Source of the DNA: Clostridium sp.
GTDB lineage: Bacteria; Bacillota; Clostridia; Clostridiales; Clostridiaceae
Direction: 5' to 3'
Assembly: GCA_022773025.1 (NCBI GenBank)
Contig: JALEZF010000065.1
Coordinates: 1 to 44,993 of the forward strand
DNA: 44,993 nucleotides
Below, piece after piece: positions 1 to 8,493 of the stretch (positions within the stretch are counted from its first letter, which is position 1; every line of letters starts with the position of its first letter). The notes below the pieces were generated by a model. It saw only the letters and a program-made list of their open reading frames with translations. It was not told the origin of the DNA and searched no databases. The position numbers and the translations under genes are program-made.

Positions 1-1
1 T

Positions 2-826
2 AAAGCCTGCAGACCAGACATTGCTCTTATAACAAATGTAGGAATATCCCATATCGAAAATCTAAAAACTAGAGAAAATATTTTAAAAGCTAAACTTGAA
101 ATTACAGATTTCTTCTCTAAAGAAAATGCACTTATAGTAAATGCTGATAATGATATGCTTTGTAATTTAAATTCTGACTCATACAAGATCTTAAAAACCT
201 CTATGGAGCACACTGATTGTGATATAAAAGCTGATATTATGGAAGAAAATCTAAATAACATAAAATTTAGGGTTATTGATAAAGGCCAAGATAAAGGCAT
301 TCTTAATCTTCCACTAATGGGGCTTCATAATGTGCAAAATTCTCTTTTAGCATATGGAGCATCAAAAATACTAGGGCTTACAGTTGAAGATATGCAAAGG
401 GGATTAGAAAATTTAGAATGTACATCCATGAGATTAGACGTTATAAAGGCTAAGGATAAAACTATAATAGATGATAGCTACAATGCTAGTCCAGACTCTA
501 TGAAGGCTGCTATAAATGTTTTAAAGCAGTTTAATGGAAGAAAGATAGCTGTTTTAGGAACAATGAAAGAATTAGGTGACGAAAGTAAAAATTCACACAA
601 AGAAGTTGGAGAATATGCTAAGAAAAATGGAGTTGAAACATTAATAGTTATAAGCGAATTTCAAGATGATTTTAAAGAAGGTTTTGGTGAAGAAGGATTT
701 TATGCTTATACTTCAATTGCAGAGGCAGAGAGTGGATTAGATAAAATTTTAAAAGATGGAGATATAGTTTTGATTAAAGCTTCAAGATCTATGCATTTTG
801 AAGAATTAGTTAAATATCTGAAGTAA
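2..826 (+). CDS. murF: UDP-MurNAc-tripeptide--D-Ala-D-Ala ligase MurF (5' truncated)
   Basis: This frame is open from the left edge, so the N-terminal part with the ATP-binding P-loop lies outside the window. The visible 274 residues match the middle and C-terminal domains of Mur ligases: RPDIALITNVGISHIENL near the edge is the Mur central-domain motif, and DDSYNASPDSMKAA followed by AVLGTMKELG is typical of MurF. MurF adds D-Ala-D-Ala to the UDP-MurNAc-tripeptide, the last cytoplasmic step in making the stem peptide. mraY, which uses its product, follows about 50 bases later, so the two are probably co-transcribed. The internal ATG at 155 is not the start, because coding with family motifs continues upstream of it. 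Confidence 0.95.
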   Translation, partial: KACRPDIALITNVGISHIENLKTRENILKAKLEITDFFSKENALIVNADNDMLCNLNSDSYKILKTSMEHTDCDIKADIMEENLNNIKFRVIDKGQDKGILNLPLMGLHNVQNSLLAYGASKILGLTVEDMQRGLENLECTSMRLDVIKAKDKTIIDDSYNASPDSMKAAINVLKQFNGRKIAVLGTMKELGDESKNSHKEVGEYAKKNGVETLIVISEFQDDFKEGFGEEGFYAYTSIAEAESGLDKILKDGDIVLIKASRSMHFEELVKYLK

Positions 827-877
827 TAAGCTAAAGAGGGGAGGATTGCTCCGGTATAAAGGAGTATGGTAGTAATT

Positions 878-1858
878 ATGAGTGAAACATTAGTAAATGT
901 ATTTAATTTTAGAACGTTAATAGCCGTTTTGTTAGGATTTGGGGTGGCATCTTTGTTGGGACCCTTAATTATACCTATATTACATAAGCTGAAATTTGGT
1001 CAATATATAAGAAAAGATGGGCCGGAAAGTCATTTGAAAAAGGCTGGAACTCCTACAATCGGCGGAATAATATTTATTTTTGCAACCTTAATCGGAACTA
1101 TAATAATGACAAAAGGAATTGGTGATGAAGCCATGATTGCCCTTTATTCATTTATAGGATTTGGATTTGTAGGGTTTTTAGATGATATTTTAAAAATTAT
1201 ACACAAAGATAATCTTGGGCTTAAGGCTGGACAAAAGATGATTTTGCTATTTATAATCTCTTTAGCCCTTAGCTATTATGGATATAAATCTGGGGCTATA
1301 GGCAGCAAAATTTTAGTGCCTTTCATAAATATAAATTTTGATCTTGGAATGCTTTATATTCCTTTTGTAGTGTTTTATTTCTTATCATATACAAATGCAG
1401 TAAATTTAACTGATGGATTAGATGGTCTTTCCACATCAGTAACAATACTAGTTGTGACCTTCTTTGCATTAGTAAGCTTTGGCATGGCTCACTATAGCCT
1501 GTCTATATTCTGCTTTATATTAGTAGGAGCTTTGTTAGGCTTTTTAAGATATAATGCATTTCCTGCAAGAGTATTTATGGGAGATACTGGCTCACTAGCA
1601 CTAGGTGGAGCAGTAGCTGCTGTAGCAATGATACTTAAACTTGAGCTATTGTCAGCCATAGTAGGTGGAATCTATGTTATGGAAACTATATCAGTAGTTC
1701 TACAGGTAGGATCTTATAAACTTACAGGAAAGAGAATATTTAAAATGGCACCAATACATCATCACTTTGAAAAATGTGGATGGAGTGAAACGAAAATTGT
1801 AACAGTTTTTTCTATAATAACAGTTGTACTTTGCGTAATTTCATTTTTTAGCTTTTAG
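878..1858 (+). CDS. mraY: Phospho-N-acetylmuramoyl-pentapeptide-transferase MraY
   Basis: Integral membrane enzyme that moves phospho-MurNAc-pentapeptide from UDP onto undecaprenyl phosphate, forming lipid I. About ten hydrophobic segments are visible. Family motifs are present: DDILK near the first cytoplasmic loop, [10 protein letters not shown] in the middle, the [12 protein letters not shown] stretch, and MAPIHHHFE near the C-terminus. Start choice: AAAGGAG at 858-864 lies only 1 base before the ATG at 866 but 13 bases before the ATG at 878, so I prefer 878 (326 aa, normal for the family). The 866 start (330 aa) cannot be excluded. It lies between murF and the SEDS gene; murD, which often follows mraY in Bacillus, is absent. 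Confidence 0.95.
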   Translation: MSETLVNVFNFRTLIAVLLGFGVASLLGPLIIPILHKLKFGQYIRKDGPESHLKKAGTPTIGGIIFIFATLIGTIIMTKGIGDEAMIALYSFIGFGFVGFLDDILKIIHKDNLGLKAGQKMILLFIISLALSYYGYKSGAIGSKILVPFININFDLGMLYIPFVVFYFLSYTNAVNLTDGLDGLSTSVTILVVTFFALVSFGMAHYSLSIFCFILVGALLGFLRYNAFPARVFMGDTGSLALGGAVAAVAMILKLELLSAIVGGIYVMETISVVLQVGSYKLTGKRIFKMAPIHHHFEKCGWSETKIVTVFSIITVVLCVISFFSF

Positions 1859-1879
1859 TAATTTTTAGGAGGATATAGA

Positions 1880-2983
1880 ATGGAGTTTTTGAAGGATAAA
1901 AAAAAGCAAGAGGTGGACTTTGTATTATTCACCATCGTTATGCTTTTGCTAGCAATCGGTATAATAATGGTATATAGTGCTAGCTCCTATTCTGCCTTAT
2001 ATAAGGATAAAGACAGTATGCTTTATTTAAAGAAACAGCTTATATTTGGAACTTTAGGTGTTATATCAATGATGATTGTCATGAGAGTAGATTATCATAA
2101 ATATAAGAAATGTGCTCCTTGGATATTGCTTGGTTGTATACCACTATTGCTTTTAGTTTTTATATTTCCAGATAGAAATGGTGCCCAAAGGTGGATTGAG
2201 ATAGGGCCCCTTACATTTCAGCCCTCAGAGCTTACCAAATATGCTATTGTGCTATTTTTAGCATCTAGCGTTTCTAATAAGGGGGAACGGATAAAGGACC
2301 TTAAGCAAGGCTTATTTCCATATTTATTAGTATCAGGATTTTATGCTGGACTTATATTGGCAGAAAAAAACCTTAGTATAGCAACGGTTATAATGATGGT
2401 TACTTTGATAATATTATTTGTAGCAGGGGCGAAAGCAAAGCATATTTTTGGATTAGTGGTACCAGCACTTGGTGCAGCGGTTTTGGCACTAGCTTTTTCA
2501 GCTGACTATAGAAGGGCTAGAATGCTAAACTTTTTGAATCCATGGAAAGATGCAGCAGGAGATGGATATCAGCTAGTACAATCCTTTTATGCATTAGGGT
2601 CTGGCAAATTATTAGGGTTAGGACTAGGCAACTCAAGACAAAAGTGTTTCTATATGCCTGAACCACATAATGACTTTATATTTTCCATCATAGGAGAGGA
2701 ACTTGGCTTTGTTGGGGCTGTATTTGTAATTTCTTTATTTATATTATTTATATGGAGAGGAATACTTATAGCACAAAGAGCAAAGGATACTTATGGAACA
2801 TTACTTGCTATAGGAATAACATCTATAATAGCTGTTCAAGCAATAATAAATATAGCTGTTGTTACAGGCTCTATGCCTGTAACTGGAGTTCCATTACCAT
2901 TTATCAGTTATGGAGGAACCTCATTAGTAATAACTATGACTGCTATGGGGATATTGCTGAATATATCAAGAGATGTAAAATAA
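1880..2983 (+). CDS. spoVE: SEDS-family peptidoglycan glycosyltransferase SpoVE/FtsW
   Basis: A 367-residue polytopic membrane protein of the SEDS (shape, elongation, division, sporulation) family, which polymerises lipid II together with a class B penicillin-binding protein. Diagnostic parts are the N-terminal IIMVYSASSYSA, QRWIEIGPLTFQPSEL, the loop MPEPHNDFIFSIIGEELGF and the C-terminal GVPLPFISYGGTSL. Position in the mur cluster after mraY fits either FtsW for vegetative division or SpoVE for spore cortex; sequence alone does not settle which, and clostridia often label this gene spoVE. AGGAGG lies 10 bases before the ATG. It ends the murF-mraY unit: a strong terminator begins two bases after the stop. 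Confidence 0.9.
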   Translation: MEFLKDKKKQEVDFVLFTIVMLLLAIGIIMVYSASSYSALYKDKDSMLYLKKQLIFGTLGVISMMIVMRVDYHKYKKCAPWILLGCIPLLLLVFIFPDRNGAQRWIEIGPLTFQPSELTKYAIVLFLASSVSNKGERIKDLKQGLFPYLLVSGFYAGLILAEKNLSIATVIMMVTLIILFVAGAKAKHIFGLVVPALGAAVLALAFSADYRRARMLNFLNPWKDAAGDGYQLVQSFYALGSGKLLGLGLGNSRQKCFYMPEPHNDFIFSIIGEELGFVGAVFVISLFILFIWRGILIAQRAKDTYGTLLAIGITSIIAVQAIINIAVVTGSMPVTGVPLPFISYGGTSLVITMTAMGILLNISRDVK

Positions 2984-2985
2984 TA

Positions 2986-3057
2986 AATAAAGTGTGCTTT
3001 GTATTAATGCTTTCTAGAAGAAACATTAATAATTTTAAGGCACACTTTATTTTTTTT
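2986..3057 (+). terminator. Intrinsic terminator after spoVE
   Basis: A 12-base perfect arm AATAAAGTGTGC (2986-2997) pairs with GCACACTTTATT (3040-3051). An inner second helix (GTATTAATG with CATTAAT) extends it, and a run of T follows. It closes the murF-mraY-spoVE unit and separates it from ftsQ. Confidence 0.9.
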
Positions 3058-3166
3058 AGTTAATAAATAGTAAATAGATTGTAATTGTTTTTTAATTATT
3101 TTTTTAATGAAATTCTTTATGGTAAATGTTATTATATTAATATGGAAGAATTTATAAGGAGGAAAT

Positions 3167-3937
3167 ATGGAAACACATAAAAAGTCTTATTCAAAAGAAG
3201 AACTAAAAAAAAGAGTAGAAAAAAAAAGAAGAAGAAAAGCCGTAGTTATATGTTTGTTTTTAATAGCAGTATTTGTAACAGTGTGTTTTAATATTCCGTA
3301 TTTCAACATACAAGCCATTGATATAAGTAAAAATTACATTTTAACTGAATCGGAAGTTGATGGACTTAATCAGAAATATTTAGGGCACAATATATTTACC
3401 ACATCTAAAGAAGAAATATTAAAAGATTTAAAAACTCACCCTTATATAAAAGATGCTGTAATATCGAAAAAATTACCTAATAAGATTACAATAACATTAG
3501 AGCAAAAACAGGGTAAATTCTTTGTAGAGAACGAAAAAAAATATTACATATTTGACGAGGAATTAAATTTATTAGAGGTAAAAGATGATATTTCAGATTT
3601 GAACCTTGTAGCTTTGATAGGAATAGACGTTAATTCTATAAATGTTGGTGAAAAGGTTAAGGATAGTGATAAGTTTAGCAAATTTCTAAATGAAATGAGC
3701 GGTTTAATAGATGATAATCTTACAGATATACCTATATCGTCAATAAATATAGAAGATAGCAGTAATATAAAAATATATTGTGAGAACTTAGAAGTAAAGG
3801 TTGGAATAGGTGATGATCTAAAAGATAAACTTAATAAGGCTTTTAACGTAATACTTCAAGATAAGACGCTGCTTGAAAATAATGGATATATAGATGTAAG
3901 CTTTAAAGGAAATCCAGTTGTTTATAGACAGGATTAG
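3167..3937 (+). CDS. ftsQ: Cell division protein FtsQ/DivIB
   Basis: A 256-residue bitopic division protein. It has a very basic cytoplasmic N-terminus (residues 1-25), one membrane segment (about 26-46), then an extracellular POTRA domain beginning at FNIQAIDIS and containing KTHPYIKDAVISKKLPN, a typical FtsQ/DivIB pattern, and the beta domain. In Gram-positive bacteria DivIB stabilises the FtsL/DivIC/PBP divisome complex. TAAGGAGGAAAT gives an ideal ribosome site 5 bases from the ATG. A terminator separates it from spoVE, so it probably starts its own transcript; the AT-rich spacer contains several TATTAT-like hexamers but no convincing -35. murG and murB, often found just upstream, are missing. 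Confidence 0.9.
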   Translation: METHKKSYSKEELKKRVEKKRRRKAVVICLFLIAVFVTVCFNIPYFNIQAIDISKNYILTESEVDGLNQKYLGHNIFTTSKEEILKDLKTHPYIKDAVISKKLPNKITITLEQKQGKFFVENEKKYYIFDEELNLLEVKDDISDLNLVALIGIDVNSINVGEKVKDSDKFSKFLNEMSGLIDDNLTDIPISSINIEDSSNIKIYCENLEVKVGIGDDLKDKLNKAFNVILQDKTLLENNGYIDVSFKGNPVVYRQD

Positions 3938-3948
3938 GAGGGGTAATC

Positions 3949-4671
3949 ATGAAAAAATATTCATCTCAAATAGTGGTTGCTACGGTATGTGCATTATTAG
4001 GTTTTTTATTAAGCTATCAATTTAAACTTCTAAATAGTGAAGAGAGAAAACTGGTAAACAACCCTAATGTGCAGCAGGACATCACAAAAGAGATAAGTCA
4101 ACTTACTAAGGAAAAAGAAGAATATGAAAAAAAGAATAATGAACTTATGAATCAAATAAAAGTATATGAGGAATCAGCTACAAATGAAAATGCTGTAGCA
4201 AAGGAATTAAAAAATCAGCTTGATAATACTAGACTTTTAATAGGAAGTGTAGATGTTACTGGACCTGGAGTTATACTTTATTTAAATCCTAAGACTAACG
4301 TGTTTTCAAGCAATATGGTGGCATCTTATATTACAGATAGAGAGCTTACCTATTTAGTAAATGAACTGTTTTTTGCTGGAGCAGAAGCTGTATCTATAAA
4401 TAATAAAAGGATAACTTTGCAGACGGGAATAAAAAGCAGCAGTGGAGGAACTCAAATTTTAATAAATGATGAGAGAATATCTCCTAAAGAAACAATAACA
4501 ATAAAAGCTATAGGAAATAAAAGTGCACTTATGGGAGGGCTGAATTTCCATGGGGTTCTTGATTATGAATCTTTAGCCTACTATGAAAAAAAACTTGAGG
4601 AATCCGATGACGTTGAGATACCTAAGTATAACAAATTATATAAATATGAATATATAAAACCTGTACAGTAA
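3949..4671 (+). CDS. DUF881 family membrane-anchored protein (YlxW/YlxX-like), copy 1
   Basis: 240 residues: an N-terminal membrane anchor (SSQIVVATVCALLGFLLSYQ), a predicted coiled coil of Lys/Glu-rich heptads (about residues 42-92), and a DUF881 domain starting near VDVTGPGVILYLN. This architecture matches B. subtilis YlxW and YlxX, encoded beside divIB and Sbp; their function is not established. It begins 11 bases after ftsQ. Its closest relative in the window is the second DUF881 gene at 5042, on the other side of the small basic protein gene. The shared GPG, the ELxxAGAEAVSINNxR-type pattern and the IxAIG motif indicate duplication. Confidence 0.85.
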   Translation: MKKYSSQIVVATVCALLGFLLSYQFKLLNSEERKLVNNPNVQQDITKEISQLTKEKEEYEKKNNELMNQIKVYEESATNENAVAKELKNQLDNTRLLIGSVDVTGPGVILYLNPKTNVFSSNMVASYITDRELTYLVNELFFAGAEAVSINNKRITLQTGIKSSSGGTQILINDERISPKETITIKAIGNKSALMGGLNFHGVLDYESLAYYEKKLEESDDVEIPKYNKLYKYEYIKPVQ

Positions 4672-4687
4672 TTGAGGTGAATTTTTA

Positions 4688-5029
4688 ATGATAGCATTTA
4701 TAGGGCTTTTAATTGGAATAATAGTTGGTATGCTCTGGGAAGTAAATATTCCAGATAAATTTTCTCCATATATGTCGGTAGCAATACTTGCATGTCTGGA
4801 TTCAGTTTTTGGTGCAATAAGGTCATCCTTATCTAAAAACTTTCAAGCTGACGTGTTTATTTCTGGATTTTTTGGTAATGCAGCCTTAGCAGCTGGTCTT
4901 GCTTATTTAGGAGATAAACTAGGAATACCTATTTATATGGCAGCAGTTATAGTATTTGGAGGAAGAATATTTGATAATTTTGCAATAATAAGAAGGTTAA
5001 TATTAGAAAAGACTAAATCTCATGATTAA
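4688..5029 (+). CDS. sbp: Small basic protein Sbp (DUF1290)
   Basis: A 113-residue hydrophobic protein with about three or four membrane segments. It matches the small basic protein family: IVGMLWEVNIPDKFSPYMS and ACLDSVFGAIRSSL are the recognisable blocks. Its function is unknown, but it is carried in division gene clusters of many Firmicutes and Actinobacteria beside DUF881 proteins. TTGAGGTGAA gives the ribosome site. Here it sits between the two DUF881 genes, whereas in B. subtilis both DUF881 genes precede it. A membrane complex of the three products is an inference from the order only. Confidence 0.88.
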   Translation: MIAFIGLLIGIIVGMLWEVNIPDKFSPYMSVAILACLDSVFGAIRSSLSKNFQADVFISGFFGNAALAAGLAYLGDKLGIPIYMAAVIVFGGRIFDNFAIIRRLILEKTKSHD

Positions 5030-5041
5030 TGAGGTGATTTA

Positions 5042-5776
5042 ATGAAAAAGAATGAGGGTAATATTTTTGTATTTATAGCATCTATAGTTATTGGTCTTTT
5101 AATTTCACTTAACATACATTTAGGAACTCAAAGTGAAACGGTTATTTTAAATACAAAACAATATCAAGACGCATATATGAAAAAAAGAAATTTATATCAG
5201 GAAGTATCTAATTTAAAAGATAAACATCATGACCTATCTAAAAAGCTTCAACAGTATGAAAGTAATGATAAAGATAAGAATAAAGTAATAGATAGCTTAA
5301 ATGATGAAATGAGCAAGAATTTAATGATTTTAGGATATTCTAAAGTTAAAGGACCAGGCATTGAAATAACTTTAACTGATGGCCTAGATGAATTCAACAG
5401 TTCATTAGATGATAGTTTTTATAGCAGTCAAAGGATAATTCACAATACAGACGTATTAAACATAGTTAATGAGTTGAAAAGTTTAGGGGTAGAGGGCATA
5501 GCTATAAACGGAGAGAGAATAATTAATAGTTCCGAAATAAATTGTTCAGGTGGATTTATAAGCATAAATAGTGTTAAGTATCCTATGCCTTTTTATATTT
5601 ATGCTATAGGCGATAAAGATGTATTAAAAGATTATCTTTTAAATAATAGCGAAAGCTACATTAGAATGTTAATAAACAGAGGAATAAATGTAGATATAAA
5701 ATCCAAAGATGAAATTATTCTTCCGAAGTATTTAGGTGATTTAAAAATAAAATATTTAATTCAAAACTATAAATAA
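5042..5776 (+). CDS. DUF881 family membrane-anchored protein, copy 2
   Basis: 244 residues with the layout of copy 1: an N-terminal membrane segment (IFVFIASIVIGLLISLNIHL), a coiled-coil stretch (about residues 46-92) and a DUF881 domain starting at VKGPGIEITLTDG with IVNELKSLGVEGIAINGERI. It is clearly diverged from copy 1, so the pair is old or functionally split. AATGAGGTGATTTA places a ribosome site a few bases before the ATG at 5042, and the gap to sbp is only 12 bases. The ftsZ or ftsA genes that follow in Bacillus are not here; instead a 98-base gap leads to ylmE. Confidence 0.85.
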   Translation: MKKNEGNIFVFIASIVIGLLISLNIHLGTQSETVILNTKQYQDAYMKKRNLYQEVSNLKDKHHDLSKKLQQYESNDKDKNKVIDSLNDEMSKNLMILGYSKVKGPGIEITLTDGLDEFNSSLDDSFYSSQRIIHNTDVLNIVNELKSLGVEGIAINGERIINSSEINCSGGFISINSVKYPMPFYIYAIGDKDVLKDYLLNNSESYIRMLINRGINVDIKSKDEIILPKYLGDLKIKYLIQNYK

Positions 5777-5874
5777 ATTTAAAATTATGAAGGAAAATTT
5801 TATTTTGTGAAGAATAGTATTATATAGTGAAAGATTTCTATAATATATTTTACTTATAAAAGGAGAGTCCTATA

Positions 5875-6534
5875 TTGGATAGCTATGAAAGATATCTAGA
5901 AATAAAAAATTCAGTACCTGATGATGTCACTATTGTTGCTGTAAGTAAGACTCGAAGTATCGAGGACATGGAGGGAGCATATAGGGCAGGAGCCCGTATC
6001 TTTGGGGAAAATAAAGTGCGAGAACTTATAGGAAAATATGATTCTTTCCATGAAGATGTTCAATGGCATTTGATAGGGCATTTACAAAGAAATAAGGTTA
6101 AATATCTTGTTGGTAAGGTAGATTTAATACAGTCTTTAGACAGTGTGACATTACTTAATGAAATTGAAAAGCAATTTGGTAAAGAAAAAATCATTGCAAA
6201 TACCTTGATAGAAATTAATATAGGCAGCGAAGAAAGTAAAGCTGGAGTTCTGCTTAATGATTTAGAATCATTATTAGTAGAAGTAGAAAAATGCCAATAT
6301 GTCAAGGTAAGAGGTCTAATGGCTATAATTCCCAAGGGTGATGAGGAAAGCAATAGATATTATTTTAAAAAAGTAAAAGAATTATATGAAAGACTTCAAA
6401 AGAAAGACTTTAAAAATATAATTATGAGTACGCTGTCCATGGGGATGTCAGGAGACTATGACATTGCTATAAGCGAAGGAGCTAATATGATTAGAATAGG
6501 AGAAGGCATTTTCGGAAAGCGTAACTATAAATAA
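5875..6534 (+). CDS. ylmE: YggS/YlmE family pyridoxal-phosphate-binding protein
   Basis: 219 residues, PLP homeostasis protein family (YggS in E. coli, YlmE in B. subtilis): a single fold-type III barrel that carries PLP on Lys25 in IVAVSKTRS. HLIGHLQRNK, the MGMSGDYDIAISEGANMIRIG block and IFGKRNY at the C-terminus are family signatures. It has no known enzymatic activity; mutants elsewhere show disturbed PLP and amino-acid pools. The start is TTG at 5875, supported by AAAGGAG about 9 bases upstream and no ATG nearby. A TATAAT hexamer at 5839-5844 could be a -10 element, but I find no convincing -35. It opens the ylmE-sepF-ylmH-divIVA unit. Confidence 0.92.
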   Translation: MDSYERYLEIKNSVPDDVTIVAVSKTRSIEDMEGAYRAGARIFGENKVRELIGKYDSFHEDVQWHLIGHLQRNKVKYLVGKVDLIQSLDSVTLLNEIEKQFGKEKIIANTLIEINIGSEESKAGVLLNDLESLLVEVEKCQYVKVRGLMAIIPKGDEESNRYYFKKVKELYERLQKKDFKNIIMSTLSMGMSGDYDIAISEGANMIRIGEGIFGKRNYK

Positions 6535-6549
6535 ATAGGAGGTATTAAT

Positions 6550-7005
6550 ATGTCTAACGTAATAAATAAAGTGAGAGATTTTTTTGGTCTAGACGATGAG
6601 TATGATGATGAATACGATGAGGATATAGAAGACACAGAAGAAGAGGAAGAAATAGTAGAACCGACTATAACAAGCAGAAGACAAAATAAAGTGGTTAACT
6701 TACATACAACAACAGTTAAAAATTCTTCAACAAAGATATTAATCATAAAGCCTACTGACTTTGATGAGGCTGTTAATATCTGTGATTGCTTAAAGGAAAA
6801 GAAAATAGTTGTGGTAAACACAAATTCATTAGATCCTAAGGTAGCTCAAAGGCTTTTAGACTTTATGGGTGGGGCAAGCTATGCATTAGGAGGAGAGCTT
6901 CAAGAGGCTGATAGAGGTGTTTATGTATTATCACCAGCTAATATTGAAGTTACAAATGAATTTAAAAATGAATTATCATCAAAAGGAATTTTTGGTTGGA
7001 AATAA
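6550..7005 (+). CDS. sepF: Cell division protein SepF
   Basis: 151 residues. The N-terminal amphipathic membrane-binding helix ([12 protein letters not shown]) is followed by a very acidic linker (about residues 16-40, nearly all Asp/Glu/Tyr) and the SepF C-terminal domain: [37 protein letters not shown] and [11 protein letters not shown]. SepF forms rings that bundle FtsZ and tie it to the membrane. AGGAGG lies 7 bases before the ATG, and ylmE ends 15 bases upstream. The neighbours ylmE, ylmH and divIVA give the same order as in other Firmicutes, so the assignment is firm. Confidence 0.95.
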   Translation: MSNVINKVRDFFGLDDEYDDEYDEDIEDTEEEEEIVEPTITSRRQNKVVNLHTTTVKNSSTKILIIKPTDFDEAVNICDCLKEKKIVVVNTNSLDPKVAQRLLDFMGGASYALGGELQEADRGVYVLSPANIEVTNEFKNELSSKGIFGWK

Positions 7006-7011
7006 TATAAG

Positions 7012-7779
7012 ATGAATAAGAATGACTTTATAAATATATTTAACGTAGAGGATAAGATTTATATATCTCAGCTTTATGATAAGTATATTTTAGCTGAAAA
7101 AACAGGTGCTAGCATATGCACTAATGAATTTTACCCTCCCAACATCTGGTCTAAATTAGATTCTAAAGATGGATTTTTAGGAGTGGAAATTAAATCTTTA
7201 GGTGGCTTTAAGGATAGTGAAAGAAGGATTGTTGTATTTAATTATGATGAATACACTGAATTGCCATATACTATTTTAAAGATAAAGTGTAAAACTAAGT
7301 TTTATAAACCCACTCATAAGGATTATTTGGGAGCTATAATGGGAATTGGTATAAAAAGAGAGAAATTTGGAGATTTGATTATAGTGGGAGATACAGGATA
7401 TGTAGCTACCTTTAATGAAATTGCTGAATTTATAGCCTCTAACCTTAGCATTATAGGAAAAGCACCTTGTACTATAGAAAATGTTTTAGATGAAGAAGAT
7501 ATGCCAAGCATCTCTTTTGAAGAAGAACAGAAACTTACAACCTCTATGAGAATTGATTGTGTTGTAAGTTCCCTTACGGGATTGTCTAGGGGAGATTCTG
7601 AAAAATATATAAAAGAAGGCTTAGTTTTGCTTAATTACTCTGTTTTGAGAGAAAAGAGTAAGGTAGTTGAAAAAGATGATGTCGTAACTATAAGACGATA
7701 TGGAAAGTTTAAAATAGGGGATGTCGTTGGCAAAAGTTCAAAGGGTAGAATTAGATTTTTATCAATGAAATATACATAG
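7012..7779 (+). CDS. ylmH: S4-domain RNA-binding protein YlmH
   Basis: 255 residues. The C-terminal third is an S4 RNA-binding domain (from MRIDCVVSSLTGLSRGDSEKYIKEGLVLLN onward, split here only for description). The N-terminal two thirds match the YlmH/photosystem-II S4 family: GAIMGIGIKREKFGD and YVATFNEIAEFI. In B. subtilis YlmH has been linked to ribosome-associated quality control, where it can take over from the small S4 protein RqcP in assisting RqcH-driven alanine tailing. rqcH is in this same window at 13133-14818. The ribosome site is weak and sepF ends only 6 bases upstream, so translation is probably coupled to sepF. Confidence 0.9.
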   Translation: MNKNDFINIFNVEDKIYISQLYDKYILAEKTGASICTNEFYPPNIWSKLDSKDGFLGVEIKSLGGFKDSERRIVVFNYDEYTELPYTILKIKCKTKFYKPTHKDYLGAIMGIGIKREKFGDLIIVGDTGYVATFNEIAEFIASNLSIIGKAPCTIENVLDEEDMPSISFEEEQKLTTSMRIDCVVSSLTGLSRGDSEKYIKEGLVLLNYSVLREKSKVVEKDDVVTIRRYGKFKIGDVVGKSSKGRIRFLSMKYT

Positions 7780-7794
7780 AGGAGTGAAGTTTCT

Positions 7795-8400
7795 ATGAAA
7801 TTGACACCAATGGATATAAACAATAAGGAGTTTAAAAAGATAATAAGAGGTTATAATCCAGAAGAAGTAGATGAATTTTTAGATAAAGTTGTTGAGGATT
7901 ATGAAGCCTTATATAAAGAAAATGCTAATTTAAAAGAAAAGGTAGCTGCTATGAATGAAAGATTAGAGCACTATTCTAAGATTGAAGCTACAATTCAAAA
8001 TACATTAGTGCTAGCTCAAAATGCTGCAGAGCAAGCTAAAAGTTCTGCACAGAAGGAAGCTGAAATAATAATAAAAAATGCAAATGATACTGCACAAAAG
8101 GTTTTAGATAAATCTCATAACGATGTGATGAAAATTAATGATGAGTATGATAGAGTAAAACAGGAATTTATAAAGTTTAGAGCTAAGTTTAGAAATTTCA
8201 TGCAGGTTCAGCTAGAAACTTTTGATGATTTAGAAAAAGATTTTGAGAAGAATTATAGTGTAGGAAATACAGTAGAGGATGTAGTAGAAGAAAAATCTAT
8301 AGAAACTTCTCCTGTAATTAATTCTAATGATGATGATAGATTTAAGACTGACGAGCTTGAAGCTATAAAGAATTTCTTTATAAAAGAAAAGGAAGTTTAA
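7795..8400 (+). CDS. divIVA: Septum/pole-localised cell division protein DivIVA
   Basis: 201 residues. The N-terminal DivIVA domain (LTPMDINNKEFKKIIRGY and NPEEVDEFLDKVVEDYE) includes the membrane-binding region, followed by long coiled coils to about residue 160 and a short C-terminal tail. DivIVA recognises negative membrane curvature at septa and poles and recruits partners such as Min proteins or, in spore formers, chromosome-anchoring factors. AGAGGAGTG lies 6 bases before the ATG. It is the last gene of the ylmE-sepF-ylmH unit; a terminator follows within five bases of the stop. Confidence 0.94.
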   Translation: MKLTPMDINNKEFKKIIRGYNPEEVDEFLDKVVEDYEALYKENANLKEKVAAMNERLEHYSKIEATIQNTLVLAQNAAEQAKSSAQKEAEIIIKNANDTAQKVLDKSHNDVMKINDEYDRVKQEFIKFRAKFRNFMQVQLETFDDLEKDFEKNYSVGNTVEDVVEEKSIETSPVINSNDDDRFKTDELEAIKNFFIKEKEV

Positions 8401-8404
8401 AAAA

Positions 8405-8432
8405 TTCACTCTTTTGGAGTGATTTTTTTTTC
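8405..8432 (+). terminator. Intrinsic terminator after divIVA
   Basis: A compact stem TCACTC (8406-8411) / GAGTGA (8417-8422) with a TTTTG loop is followed by nine T residues. It lies directly after the divIVA stop. Confidence 0.85.
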
Positions 8433-8493
8433 TTGATTAATTTTGTGAATATGAATTATTATATAAGTAAAATATAATAAATGGGAGGAAATC

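Noticed and set aside
2752-3063. 103-residue frame overlapping the end of spoVE
   Set aside because: Out of frame with spoVE and running through its terminator; Asn/Tyr/Ser-rich composition typical of non-coding reading.
6580-6665. Repeat or low-complexity DNA in sepF
   Set aside because: It encodes the usual acidic linker of SepF and is not a DNA repeat array.
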